From positions 1 to 27,076 of the forward strand of contig CBDUOH010000021.1 of assembly GCA_965368815.1 (NCBI GenBank): 27,076 nucleotides of DNA, read 5' to 3'. Origin of the DNA: UBA5794 sp965368815. Lineage in GTDB: Bacteria > Actinomycetota > Acidimicrobiia > Spongiisociales > UBA5794. The notes below the pieces were generated by a model that did no database searches, had not been told where the DNA came from, and was given only the letters and a program-made list of their open reading frames with translations. Of this stretch, positions 7,199-13,535 are shown piece after piece. Position 1 is the stretch's first letter. Each line of letters starts with the position of its first letter. Both the position numbers and the translations under genes were made by a program.

Positions 7199-7206
7199 CG
7201 TGACCG

Positions 7207-7839
7207 ATGTCCGTGAATTTCAGAGAACTCGAAGAAGGCCTGACCCGCCTCGAATCCGTCGATGCTGCGCGGGTCGTGTATCAGGGCAACACGATCACCG
7301 AGATCCATGTGATCGCGGCGTCGGACAAGCCGAGCAAACAAGTCGCACGCGACGTGCAGAGCCTCGCCATGGCACGGTTCGGTGTCCCGATCGACCACCG
7401 GGTCATCTCGGTCGTGCAGATCAGCCCGCAGAAGGTCAGCGTCAGCTCCGTACCGAGAGCGGCCCTGCGGCGTGTCGTCGAGTCTCCCAACGGGACACGG
7501 ACGACTGTCGAGGTCACACTGCTCCATGACGATGAGGAGCACACCGGCACTGCCACCGGTCCGCTCGTCGCCTCCGCGCGACTGCGGTTGATCGGTGAAG
7601 CAACCATCAACGCCGTGGAACGCACATTCGAGGGGACACCACCGATCGCGCTTGACTCGATCGCACGGACACAGGTCGGCAACAGGAACGTGATCGTGGC
7701 CGTCGTCGTCGCTGCCGGTGACAGGGGGACCGAGGATCTGACCGTCGGATCGGCCCTGGTTGTAGATCACGGCGATGAGGCCGCTGTCAAGGCCGTCCTC
7801 AATGCGCTGAACCGCAAACTGGCTTCGATCGAAGAATGA
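7207..7839 (+). CDS. conserved protein of unknown function
   Basis: A 210-aa soluble protein with no signal peptide or membrane segment. Residues 20-72 form a small alpha/beta unit (ARVVYQGNTITEIHVIAASD, then QVARDVQSLAMARFGVPIDHRVISVVQ) of a kind I associate with unannotated proteins in several Gram-positive lineages. Residues 97-206 are a second alpha/beta region ending GDEAAVKAVLNALNRKL. In spacing and motif this recalls the C-terminal allosteric (dimerisation) domain of 2-isopropylmalate synthase, which ends with a similar Ala-Tyr-Leu-x-Ala-Leu-Asn pattern. That likeness is by eye only. The gene overlaps the gamma-glutamyltranspeptidase-family gene by 4 nt (ATGA), so it is co-translated with it and may be a regulator or partner. 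No function is assigned. Confidence 0.7.
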   Translation: MSVNFRELEEGLTRLESVDAARVVYQGNTITEIHVIAASDKPSKQVARDVQSLAMARFGVPIDHRVISVVQISPQKVSVSSVPRAALRRVVESPNGTRTTVEVTLLHDDEEHTGTATGPLVASARLRLIGEATINAVERTFEGTPPIALDSIARTQVGNRNVIVAVVVAAGDRGTEDLTVGSALVVDHGDEAAVKAVLNALNRKLASIEE

Positions 7840-9449
7840 CGACCCAACAGGGTCGGCCGGACGCTGCCGTTCTGTTCACCGGAACGCAGCCAGCACGAAC
7901 GGCATTTGCGGTGTCACCGCACCACCTGGCTTCCCAGGCAGGGATCGACATCATGGCATCGGGAGGCAACGCCGTCGACGCGAGCATCGCAATCAACGCG
8001 GTCCTCGGAGTCGTGGCACCAGATACCTGTGGACCCGGCGGTGACCTGTTCGCACTTGTCCATGTTCCCGGTGAATCCGAACCTCGAACACTCAACGCAT
8101 CCGGGCGGGCAGGTTCGGGTACCACCGCCGACGAGATCCGCGATCTCGGCCATGGCGAGATACCCTGGTACAGCCCCTGGTCGATCTCGGTTCCAGGATG
8201 TGTCGACGGGTGGTTTGCCCTGTCGGACGAACTCGGCAATCTCTCGGTCAGTGAATGCCTGGAACCGGCAATCGCGCTCGCAAACGACGGCTTCGTGATC
8301 AGCTCGGAACTCGCGCATTCGCTGGCGCGGCTCCACGATTCCCTCAGGGACCAGGGTTCCGCCGGGCCGCTGTATCCGAAGGGGCAACCGCCGGGTCCTG
8401 GTGCCGTGATCACACGCCGGCGGCTTGGCGAGACCCTTGAAGCCGTCGCGACCGGTGGGCGGTCGGCGTTCTACGAAGGTGCTGTCGGTGCCGGGATCAT
8501 CGAGGCAACCGAAGGTGCAGTGACGCCCGATGACCTCGCTCGTGATCAGGCTGAGTGGATCCGACCGGCGAAAGCGAACATGTTCGGCCGAACAGCATGG
8601 ACCATCCCGCCGAACAGCCAAGGATATCTGACGCTGGCGGCACTGTGGATCTTCGAGCGCCTCGCTCCACCGACAGATCCCACAGATCCCTTGTTCCACC
8701 ACCTGTGCATCGAGGCGTACCGGTCGGTCGCATGGGAGCGGGAGCAATTCGTTTCCGATCCAGCGACGGCGCCGATCGGCGTCGACGAACTGCTCGAACC
8801 AGCGCGCCTCGACCGCATCGCATCGACAGTCTCGCCCACGGCGGCGGGGCGGTGGCCGATGCCACAGCGGTCGGTCGGGGGAACCGCGTACATGAATGCC
8901 GTCGATCACGACGGCATGGCTGTCTCGTACATACAGTCCAACTACCACGGCATCGGGTCCCGGCGGTCTGCAGGGTCGACGGGCGTGTTCCTCCACAACC
9001 GAGCTGCAGGGTTCAACCTCATTCCGGGACATCCGAACGAGTACACGCCGGGTCGCCGACCGATGCACACGCTTGCACCCACCCTGTGGACCCGCGACGG
9101 TGCCCTGGACCTTGTGCTCGGCACGCGCGGCGGAGACCAGCAGCCTCAATACGTCTCACAGTTCGCGGCGGCCCACCTCCATGGCAATCTGCCGATAGAG
9201 GACGCGCAGGCCCTTCCCCGGTGGAGCATGACCCAACCCACGCCCGGAACGGACAGCGCCGTGACCGTCGAAAACGGATTCGGGGATGACGTCGTACGCG
9301 CTTTGCGCGACCTGGGTCACTCGGTCACGGACGGTCCGGCCCGGAACCCGGGTTGGGGACCGATCTCGGTCATCGACGTCGGGGGTTCGATGAGTGGGGC
9401 AGCCGATCCACGTGTGTCGACATCGGCTGCCCTGGCAGCTCCGGCCTAG
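7836..9449 (+). CDS. gamma-glutamyltranspeptidase family enzyme (cytoplasmic, Ntn-hydrolase)
   Basis: A 537-aa protein of the gamma-glutamyltransferase family, N-terminal nucleophile hydrolases made as one chain and self-cleaved. The large-subunit start is visible (FAVSPHHLASQAGIDIMASGGNAVDASIA, 24-52), as is the typical GCVDGW (121-126). The small subunit would begin at Thr350 in SVGGTAYMNAVDHDGMAVS, followed by STGVFLHN, GRRPMHTLAPTL and GTRGGD. Classical enzymes have PGKRPxSSMxP and GTPGG at the last two sites, so the substrate pocket differs. Glutathione hydrolysis should not be assumed; related family members act on cephalosporin precursors or other gamma-glutamyl or amide compounds. There is no signal peptide, unlike most bacterial GGTs. 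It is coupled to the unknown protein upstream. Its TAG stop lies in the palindrome CTAG that also carries the stop of the convergent gene. Confidence 0.88.
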   Translation: MTTQQGRPDAAVLFTGTQPARTAFAVSPHHLASQAGIDIMASGGNAVDASIAINAVLGVVAPDTCGPGGDLFALVHVPGESEPRTLNASGRAGSGTTADEIRDLGHGEIPWYSPWSISVPGCVDGWFALSDELGNLSVSECLEPAIALANDGFVISSELAHSLARLHDSLRDQGSAGPLYPKGQPPGPGAVITRRRLGETLEAVATGGRSAFYEGAVGAGIIEATEGAVTPDDLARDQAEWIRPAKANMFGRTAWTIPPNSQGYLTLAALWIFERLAPPTDPTDPLFHHLCIEAYRSVAWEREQFVSDPATAPIGVDELLEPARLDRIASTVSPTAAGRWPMPQRSVGGTAYMNAVDHDGMAVSYIQSNYHGIGSRRSAGSTGVFLHNRAAGFNLIPGHPNEYTPGRRPMHTLAPTLWTRDGALDLVLGTRGGDQQPQYVSQFAAAHLHGNLPIEDAQALPRWSMTQPTPGTDSAVTVENGFGDDVVRALRDLGHSVTDGPARNPGWGPISVIDVGGSMSGAADPRVSTSAALAAPA

Positions 9450-10363
9450 GTGTTGGTGAAGAACCCCTCGATCGGCGCAGCGGTCGGGGGCCGAGGCTTC
9501 CGCCGGCGCTTCCGATACAGGCCGATGCCGGCGAATGCGATGGACAATGCACCGACGCTCAACACGAACGCTGCCCCGACGATCCATCCGGTGGTCGGCG
9601 TCGTTCGCCCTGTCAGTTCGACACGCAATGCCGATCGCCACGCGCTCTCGACGGTCGTCCAGACCTCGCCATCGGTCTCGAGCAGCACGGTGGTGCCGTG
9701 TTGCTCGACCGCGAAATCGATGAAATCGCCGATGCTCGAATCATTCCGGTCCGGATCCCACAGATGGACCAATTCCTGATGGCCCGCCGTCCAATCGAAC
9801 TGAGCCTCGGACTCAAACCAGTTCGCGCCGAGCTGGGTCCGGTGGTAGTAGGGAAGCCGTTCGAGGATCCTCCCGCGGTACCACTGCGCGATGGTGTCGG
9901 CCAGTGGCTGAGGGAAGGGCTCGGCACGGTTGTTCTGGTAGAGCGCATGGTGGGTGAGCCCGAACGCCAGTGCGGGAGCGACCACGCCGATCGCATCCGA
10001 TGTGTCCATGGCAAAGAATCCCTGCCTCAGATCGTTGACCGCGTGGAACTGCTGGCTGCCGACCAGGTATCGCGATCGGTCGAACGTCGAGTCCTCGCCG
10101 ACAAGACACACCGAAACGGTCACGGGTCCGACCTCGGTCGTGAGCCACCCCTCCACAATCGCCGCTTCCGACGCGAACCGTGTTGCGATCCCGCTGGCGA
10201 TCCCGGATTGCTCGACAACGATCGGCCCCGACGAGATCCGGATCCAGTCGGCCTCCGGGTACCTCGCCGCGCACGACACGGGTCCGGCGACCGCGACTCC
10301 GCCGCTGAGCGAAACCGAGATGGCAATCGCAAGCGATGCCAAGGTGCGAATGAAGCGATGCAT
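9446..10363 (-). CDS. secreted, C-terminally membrane-anchored protein of unknown function
   Basis: A 305-aa protein. Residues 1-26 are a Sec signal peptide ending AVA-G, about 27-255 are extracytoplasmic, and residues 259-282 form one membrane helix followed by KRRRK and a short cytoplasmic tail (type I topology). The exported part has the layout of gluzincin/peptidase-MA-like proteins: VTVSVCLVGED, a stretch ALAFGLTHHALYQN where HExxH would be expected, then PLADTIAQWYRGRILE. The zinc motif reads THHAL, with no glutamate after the first histidine, so if it is related it is probably a pseudoprotease. Two cysteines (31 and 86) could form a disulfide. It appears monocistronic: TATCGT lies 7 nt before the ATG, and its stop overlaps the stop of the convergent GGT-family gene by 3-4 nt. 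This is a descriptive call; the fold relationship is unproven. Confidence 0.75.
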   Translation of the reverse strand: MHRFIRTLASLAIAISVSLSGGVAVAGPVSCAARYPEADWIRISSGPIVVEQSGIASGIATRFASEAAIVEGWLTTEVGPVTVSVCLVGEDSTFDRSRYLVGSQQFHAVNDLRQGFFAMDTSDAIGVVAPALAFGLTHHALYQNNRAEPFPQPLADTIAQWYRGRILERLPYYHRTQLGANWFESEAQFDWTAGHQELVHLWDPDRNDSSIGDFIDFAVEQHGTTVLLETDGEVWTTVESAWRSALRVELTGRTTPTTGWIVGAAFVLSVGALSIAFAGIGLYRKRRRKPRPPTAAPIEGFFTNT

Positions 10364-10370
10364 GCCGTTG

Positions 10371-10376
10371 ACGATA
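10371..10376 (-). promoter_or_regulatory. -10 element of a likely leaderless promoter for the 9446-10363 gene
   Basis: TATCGT on the minus strand ends 7 nt before ATG 10363, with no Shine-Dalgarno between. It is the same hexamer as before 845 and 3363. Confidence 0.6.
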
Positions 10377-10409
10377 CCGGCGGGTCATCGACACCGAACG
10401 CTCGAACCC

Positions 10410-10422
10410 GGTGCGTCGCACC
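10410..10422. repeat. 13-nt dyad in the divergent intergenic region
   Basis: GGTGCG-T-CGCACC is a perfect inverted repeat about 50 bp upstream of the predicted start of the minus-strand gene and about 80 bp upstream of that of the plus-strand gene. It is a candidate operator shared by the two envelope-protein genes. Confidence 0.4.
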
Positions 10423-10484
10423 CCCTCGGACGATCGCATCCATCTTCTTCCAGTATCGGGGTTGCTGTTGCCGACTTCGACCTA

Positions 10485-10490
10485 TACCCT
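10485..10490 (+). promoter_or_regulatory. possible -10 element for the transglycosylase-like gene
   Basis: TACCCT fits TANNNT and matches the hexamer before typA. It lies 18 nt before ATG 10509, so a leader of about 12 nt would result. A weak TTGCTG lies further upstream at 10462-10467. Confidence 0.35.
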
Positions 10491-10508
10491 GACGAGCGAC
10501 TGCCACAG

Positions 10509-11648
10509 ATGCGGTCGATTGACCTGCCGGGCGGAGTCCCACTGGGCGGGCTTGAACGGACAAGGCGAGATCCACGGAGTCACGTGAGACCCCGAATACC
10601 ACTTGCATACGCTGGCCTTCTGATTGTTGCCCTGGTGGCGGTAGTCGGGTTTGCCGCGTTCTCGCCTGCCGGAGGTGGCGACACCTCGACCGCCGCTGTC
10701 TCCACAGCCGACGAGAGTGAGCCGGCGAACCTGTCGGCACGGGTGGCCTCTGCGATCCTCGCACTCCGGATCTCCGACACCAGTCCCCGTGTGGTTTCGA
10801 CGACCACAAGCGAATCCCCCGCAACCACAACGTCCGAGGCGCTGGTCGAGGCTTCGCTCACGCAGGACGTTTCGACTTCCTCGTCAAGTGCGCCAACAAC
10901 GCTGCCACCGTCGTCCACGACTTCGAGGGCTCCCACCACCACGACACAGCCGAAGGACACGACGCCTCCCGCCCTCACCATCACATCCCCGTCCGACGGT
11001 GACACCGTCTCGGACCGGGTGGTGACGTTCGAAGGGACCGCTGAGCCGGGAGCATTGGTCTACTCGGGTCCGTACGACGCCAATGTGAAGGATGACGGCA
11101 GCTGGACGATCAAACTCGTCATCTCGTCCGACGGGTCGACGGCGCGGATCACCGCTGAGGACGATGCAGGCAATACGACGACCAAAGCGATCGTCGTCAC
11201 CTATGAGCCACCGTCGACGAACACCACCACGACCACATCAGGGTCCTCCTCACCGACCACGACCGCTGCACCCGCGAGTTGGTCACCCTTGTGGCCAGCC
11301 GACGCCGGGGGTCAACGCGACGTCGAGTACTGGCGTCCGCTCGTCGAAAAGTACTGGCCCGACTACCTCGTCAACTGTGCCCTCAACATCATCCATTGGG
11401 AATCCAGAGGCAATCCCCGCGCGTACAACAGCTCCGCAAAGGCTGAGGGGCTCTTCCAGCACCTCAGCAAGTATTGGAAGGCGCGAGCAGCAGCAGCAGG
11501 GTTCCGTGACTCGAATGGTCTCTACGCGACCCCATACAGTGCCGAAGCCAACATCGCAGTGTCGTGGTACCTCGCGTCGAACTCCCCGGTCTGGGACAGC
11601 CACTGGTCGGTTGACCCACGACAGGGACCATTGGAGTGCACGGAGTGA
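10509..11648 (+). CDS. membrane-anchored lytic-transglycosylase-like protein with Ig-like domain
   Basis: A 379-aa envelope protein with four parts. A short cytoplasmic start and one membrane helix (about 33-51, signal anchor) come first. An exported Ser/Thr-rich linker (about 95-150) follows, then a beta-sandwich Ig-like unit (about 152-233, TSPSDGDTVSDRVVTFEGTA) and a second Thr-rich linker (236-256). The C-terminal domain (about 270-379) is of the lysozyme/transglycosylase-SLT type. Its presumed catalytic acid is Glu298 in HWESRGNPRAYN, with the family-like AEGLFQHLSKYWKARA following. It probably cleaves or binds peptidoglycan. The start is uncertain: ATG 10509 is favoured, but GTG 10584 (preceded by GGAG, spacing 4) would still keep the helix. 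The open frame extends far upstream, but that part is antisense to the previous gene. A small membrane HhH protein follows 22 bp downstream. Confidence 0.82.
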   Translation: MRSIDLPGGVPLGGLERTRRDPRSHVRPRIPLAYAGLLIVALVAVVGFAAFSPAGGGDTSTAAVSTADESEPANLSARVASAILALRISDTSPRVVSTTTSESPATTTSEALVEASLTQDVSTSSSSAPTTLPPSSTTSRAPTTTTQPKDTTPPALTITSPSDGDTVSDRVVTFEGTAEPGALVYSGPYDANVKDDGSWTIKLVISSDGSTARITAEDDAGNTTTKAIVVTYEPPSTNTTTTTSGSSSPTTTAAPASWSPLWPADAGGQRDVEYWRPLVEKYWPDYLVNCALNIIHWESRGNPRAYNSSAKAEGLFQHLSKYWKARAAAAGFRDSNGLYATPYSAEANIAVSWYLASNSPVWDSHWSVDPRQGPLECTE

Positions 11649-11655
11649 ACCGGCG

Positions 11656-11661
11656 TATCAT
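11656..11661 (+). promoter_or_regulatory. possible -10 element for the HhH protein gene
   Basis: TATCAT fits TANNNT and ends 9 nt before ATG 11671, slightly far for a strictly leaderless start. The gene could equally be read from the upstream message. Confidence 0.35.
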
Positions 11662-11670
11662 CGGGTCAAC

Positions 11671-12009
11671 ATGAAGAACTCGATGAGGAACGTGATCAGA
11701 TTCGCCGGGGTCGCAGCCGGACTTGCCGCAGCTGCATGGGCACTGCGCGACCGCATGCTCCCCGATCCGCAGCCTCCGACCCACACCCCGCCCAAGTTCC
11801 GCCACGGATCGGGTGCATCCGAGGGAGCACCTGACGACCTCACCGATATCAAGGGCATAGGCCCTGCCTACTCGGCACGCCTCGCTGCGGCTGGCATAAC
11901 GTCATTCAAGGCGCTGGCCTCGAGCGATCCTCGTACGGTCGCAGAGGTGGCGAATACAACCGATACCGTCGCACAACGCTGGATCACGGCCGCCTCAGAC
12001 CGCACCTGA
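11671..12009 (+). CDS. small membrane-anchored helix-hairpin-helix protein
   Basis: A 112-aa protein. Residues 8-25 form a single hydrophobic helix (FAGVAAGLAAAAWAL), a Pro-rich spacer covers about 31-50, and residues 54-110 resemble helix-hairpin-helix domains of the DUF4332/Rad51-N type. The diagnostic stretch is LTDIKGIGPAYSARLAAAGI, followed by TSFKALASSDPRTVAEVA. Such domains usually bind DNA non-specifically or mediate protein contacts and are often appended to other proteins. Here the domain is tethered to the membrane, facing the cytoplasm if the N-terminal basic residues stay inside. The gene lies between a peptidoglycan-acting protein and rlmN, and its TGA overlaps the rlmN ATG by one base (TGATG). 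I assign no specific role. Confidence 0.78.
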   Translation: MKNSMRNVIRFAGVAAGLAAAAWALRDRMLPDPQPPTHTPPKFRHGSGASEGAPDDLTDIKGIGPAYSARLAAAGITSFKALASSDPRTVAEVANTTDTVAQRWITAASDRT

Positions 12010-13037
12010 TGGTGTACCAGACAGAGCCGGAGCGACTCGGCGACATCCTCCCCGACGAGCCCCGGTATCGAACCGACCAACTGACCGAATGGTTGTACCG
12101 GCACCCGGTGATGACCGCAGACGAGATGACCAATCTCCCAGCGGATCTCCGTGCTCGCATCGCGGACCAACTATGGCCGTTCGAGCTCGAGATCGATCAG
12201 GTCGGTGACGGTGGGGCTACCCGCAAATGGCTCCTGCGATGTCACGACGGCTCTGCGATCGAGACCGTGATGATGGGTTATCCGAACCGCACCACATTGT
12301 GCATCTCGTCCCAGGTCGGATGTGCGATGGGTTGTACGTTCTGCGCTACCGGTCAATTCGGATTCGACCGTCACCTGACGGCCGGCGAGATCGTCGCACA
12401 GGTTGCGTTTGCCAACGCATTCCTCGCCGCCACTCCCCTGCCACGCAGCCCCGAACGTGTGACCAACGTGGTATTCATGGGCATGGGCGAGCCACTTGCG
12501 AACTACAAGCACACGCGCGAGTCGATTCGTCGGATGATCGAGGTCATGGGGATGTCGGCACGGTCCATCACCGTGTCGACAGTCGGCTTCGTACCCGGCA
12601 TGCGCATGCTCACGGACGAGCCATGGCCTGTGAACCTGGCAGTGTCATTGCATTCGACGATTCCGTCGGAGCGATCCAAACTCGTCCCCATCAACGACCG
12701 CTACCCGATCGACGATGTCGTTGATGCCGCAGAGGCGTACTACCGAGCGAAGGGCCGGCGGGTCTCCCTCGAATGGACATTGATCGCGAACGAGAACGAC
12801 TCAGACGAGGAGGCAGTCGGGTTGGCACGCATCGCACGCAGGATCCACGCGCATGTCAATGTGATTGCCCTCAACCCGACGCCTCTCAGCTCCGATCGAC
12901 CACCCGACCGCGATCACGTGCGACGATTCCTCGGAACCCTCAAACGTGAAGGGGCGAATGTGACGCTCCGCGACACGCGTGGACAGGACATCGATGCTGC
13001 GTGTGGACAGCTGAGACTCAGAGCTGCCGACGCATAA
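12009..13037 (+). CDS. rlmN: dual-specificity 23S rRNA (A2503)/tRNA (A37) C2-methyltransferase RlmN
   Basis: A 342-aa radical-SAM enzyme that methylates C2 of A2503 in 23S rRNA and of A37 in some tRNAs, helping translational accuracy. The CxxxCxxC cluster motif is C105-AMG-C109-TF-C112, preceded by TLCISSQVG. FMGMGEPLANY (156-166), STVGFVPGM and AVSLHST are family signatures. The second catalytic cysteine, which carries the methyl group, is Cys332 in DIDAACGQL near the C-terminus. Cfr is the close relative acting at C8; the length and C-terminus fit RlmN better. The start ATG overlaps the stop of the preceding HhH gene, indicating coupling. It is followed by a separate promoter-like element for bcp. 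Confidence 0.95.
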   Translation: MVYQTEPERLGDILPDEPRYRTDQLTEWLYRHPVMTADEMTNLPADLRARIADQLWPFELEIDQVGDGGATRKWLLRCHDGSAIETVMMGYPNRTTLCISSQVGCAMGCTFCATGQFGFDRHLTAGEIVAQVAFANAFLAATPLPRSPERVTNVVFMGMGEPLANYKHTRESIRRMIEVMGMSARSITVSTVGFVPGMRMLTDEPWPVNLAVSLHSTIPSERSKLVPINDRYPIDDVVDAAEAYYRAKGRRVSLEWTLIANENDSDEEAVGLARIARRIHAHVNVIALNPTPLSSDRPPDRDHVRRFLGTLKREGANVTLRDTRGQDIDAACGQLRLRAADA

Positions 13038-13041
13038 GCGG

Positions 13042-13061
13042 TAGCCTTGCCGTCAAGGAGG
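13042..13061 (+). promoter_or_regulatory. -10 element and Shine-Dalgarno of the peroxiredoxin gene
   Basis: TAGCCT (13042-13047) fits TANNNT and begins 4 nt after the rlmN stop. AAGGAGG (13055-13061) lies 9 nt before ATG 13071. The strong ribosome site decides the start and excludes the in-frame codon at 13047. Confidence 0.5.
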
Positions 13062-13070
13062 AACGACACG

Positions 13071-13535
13071 ATGAAACTTGAGGTAGGACAAACGGCGCCC
13101 GCGTTCACGGCCAAGGATCACACCGGCCGACAGCGGTCACGCACGGATTTCGAGGGCCATGGGCTCGTTGTGTACTTCTACCCAAAGGCGTTCACGCCCG
13201 GGTGTACCGCTGAGTCCTGCGACTTCCGTGACCGCCATGATGTCCTCGCCGATCGCGGCTACACGATCATCGGCGTTTCGCCGGATGAACCGGACAAGCT
13301 CGCGAAGTTCAGGGAGGAATACAGTCTCCCGTTCGACCTCCTGTCCGATCCGGATCACAACGTTGCCAAGGCATTCGGCGCCTTCGGTACCAAGAAGAAC
13401 TACGGCCGCGAGTACGAGGGCGTCATCCGATCGACGTTCATCATCGACGCGGACGGAACGATCGCCGACGCGATGTACAACGTGCGAGCGAAGGGCCACG
13501 CCGAACGCGTGGCTTCAGGGCTCGGTGCCGAATGA
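13071..13535 (+). CDS. bcp: thiol peroxidase of the Bcp/PrxQ peroxiredoxin family
   Basis: A 154-aa cytoplasmic peroxiredoxin that reduces hydrogen peroxide and organic hydroperoxides using thioredoxin. The peroxidatic site is Cys45 in YPKAFTPGCTAESC, and the resolving cysteine is Cys50 in the same segment, the five-residue spacing typical of atypical 2-Cys PrxQ enzymes. VSPDEPDKLAKF, LPFDLLSDPDHNVAKAFGAFG and RSTFIIDADG complete the fold. Length matches the family. It has its own apparent promoter and ribosome site, and its stop overlaps the galU start by 4 nt (ATGA), an unusual pairing of an antioxidant enzyme with a nucleotide-sugar enzyme. Confidence 0.94.
   Translation: MKLEVGQTAPAFTAKDHTGRQRSRTDFEGHGLVVYFYPKAFTPGCTAESCDFRDRHDVLADRGYTIIGVSPDEPDKLAKFREEYSLPFDLLSDPDHNVAKAFGAFGTKKNYGREYEGVIRSTFIIDADGTIADAMYNVRAKGHAERVASGLGAE

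Larger units (their letters stand above)
6634..7206. other. 573-bp low-GC intergenic region between divergent genes
   Basis: This is the longest non-coding stretch in the window, between the HD-GYP gene (-) and the 7207 gene (+). GC is visibly lower than the flanks, especially 6700-6860 at roughly half. It contains inverted repeats at 6935-6957, 7028-7045 and 7091-7102, plus a small CAGCC-AATAA-GGCTG stem at 6716-6730. The one open frame of note (minus strand, 6927-6682, 81 codons, TTG start) has codon use unlike its neighbours and no ribosome site, so I do not call it. I looked for cyclic di-GMP (GEMM) riboswitch landmarks on both strands, because of the HD-GYP neighbour, and found none. An unrecognised small RNA or a decayed gene remains possible. 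Confidence 0.6.

Noticed and set aside
6634..7206. Cyclic di-GMP (GEMM) riboswitch ahead of the HD-GYP or 7207 gene
   Set aside because: Searched by eye on both strands for the GACGCAAAGCC-like core and the tetraloop-receptor arrangement; not found.
7914..9149. Long open frame (about 411 codons) on the minus strand
   Set aside because: It lies wholly antisense to the GGT-family gene; Arg/Cys/His-rich, no domain. This is a usual high-GC shadow.
9353..10492. Plus-strand open frame of about 379 codons
   Set aside because: Antisense to the well-supported secreted protein (signal peptide, membrane anchor); composition typical of a shadow frame.
9954..10508. 185-codon upstream extension of the transglycosylase-like frame
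   Set aside because: It is antisense to the neighbouring gene, crosses the divergent promoter region and shows no protein family; the membrane helix fits a start at 10509 or 10584.
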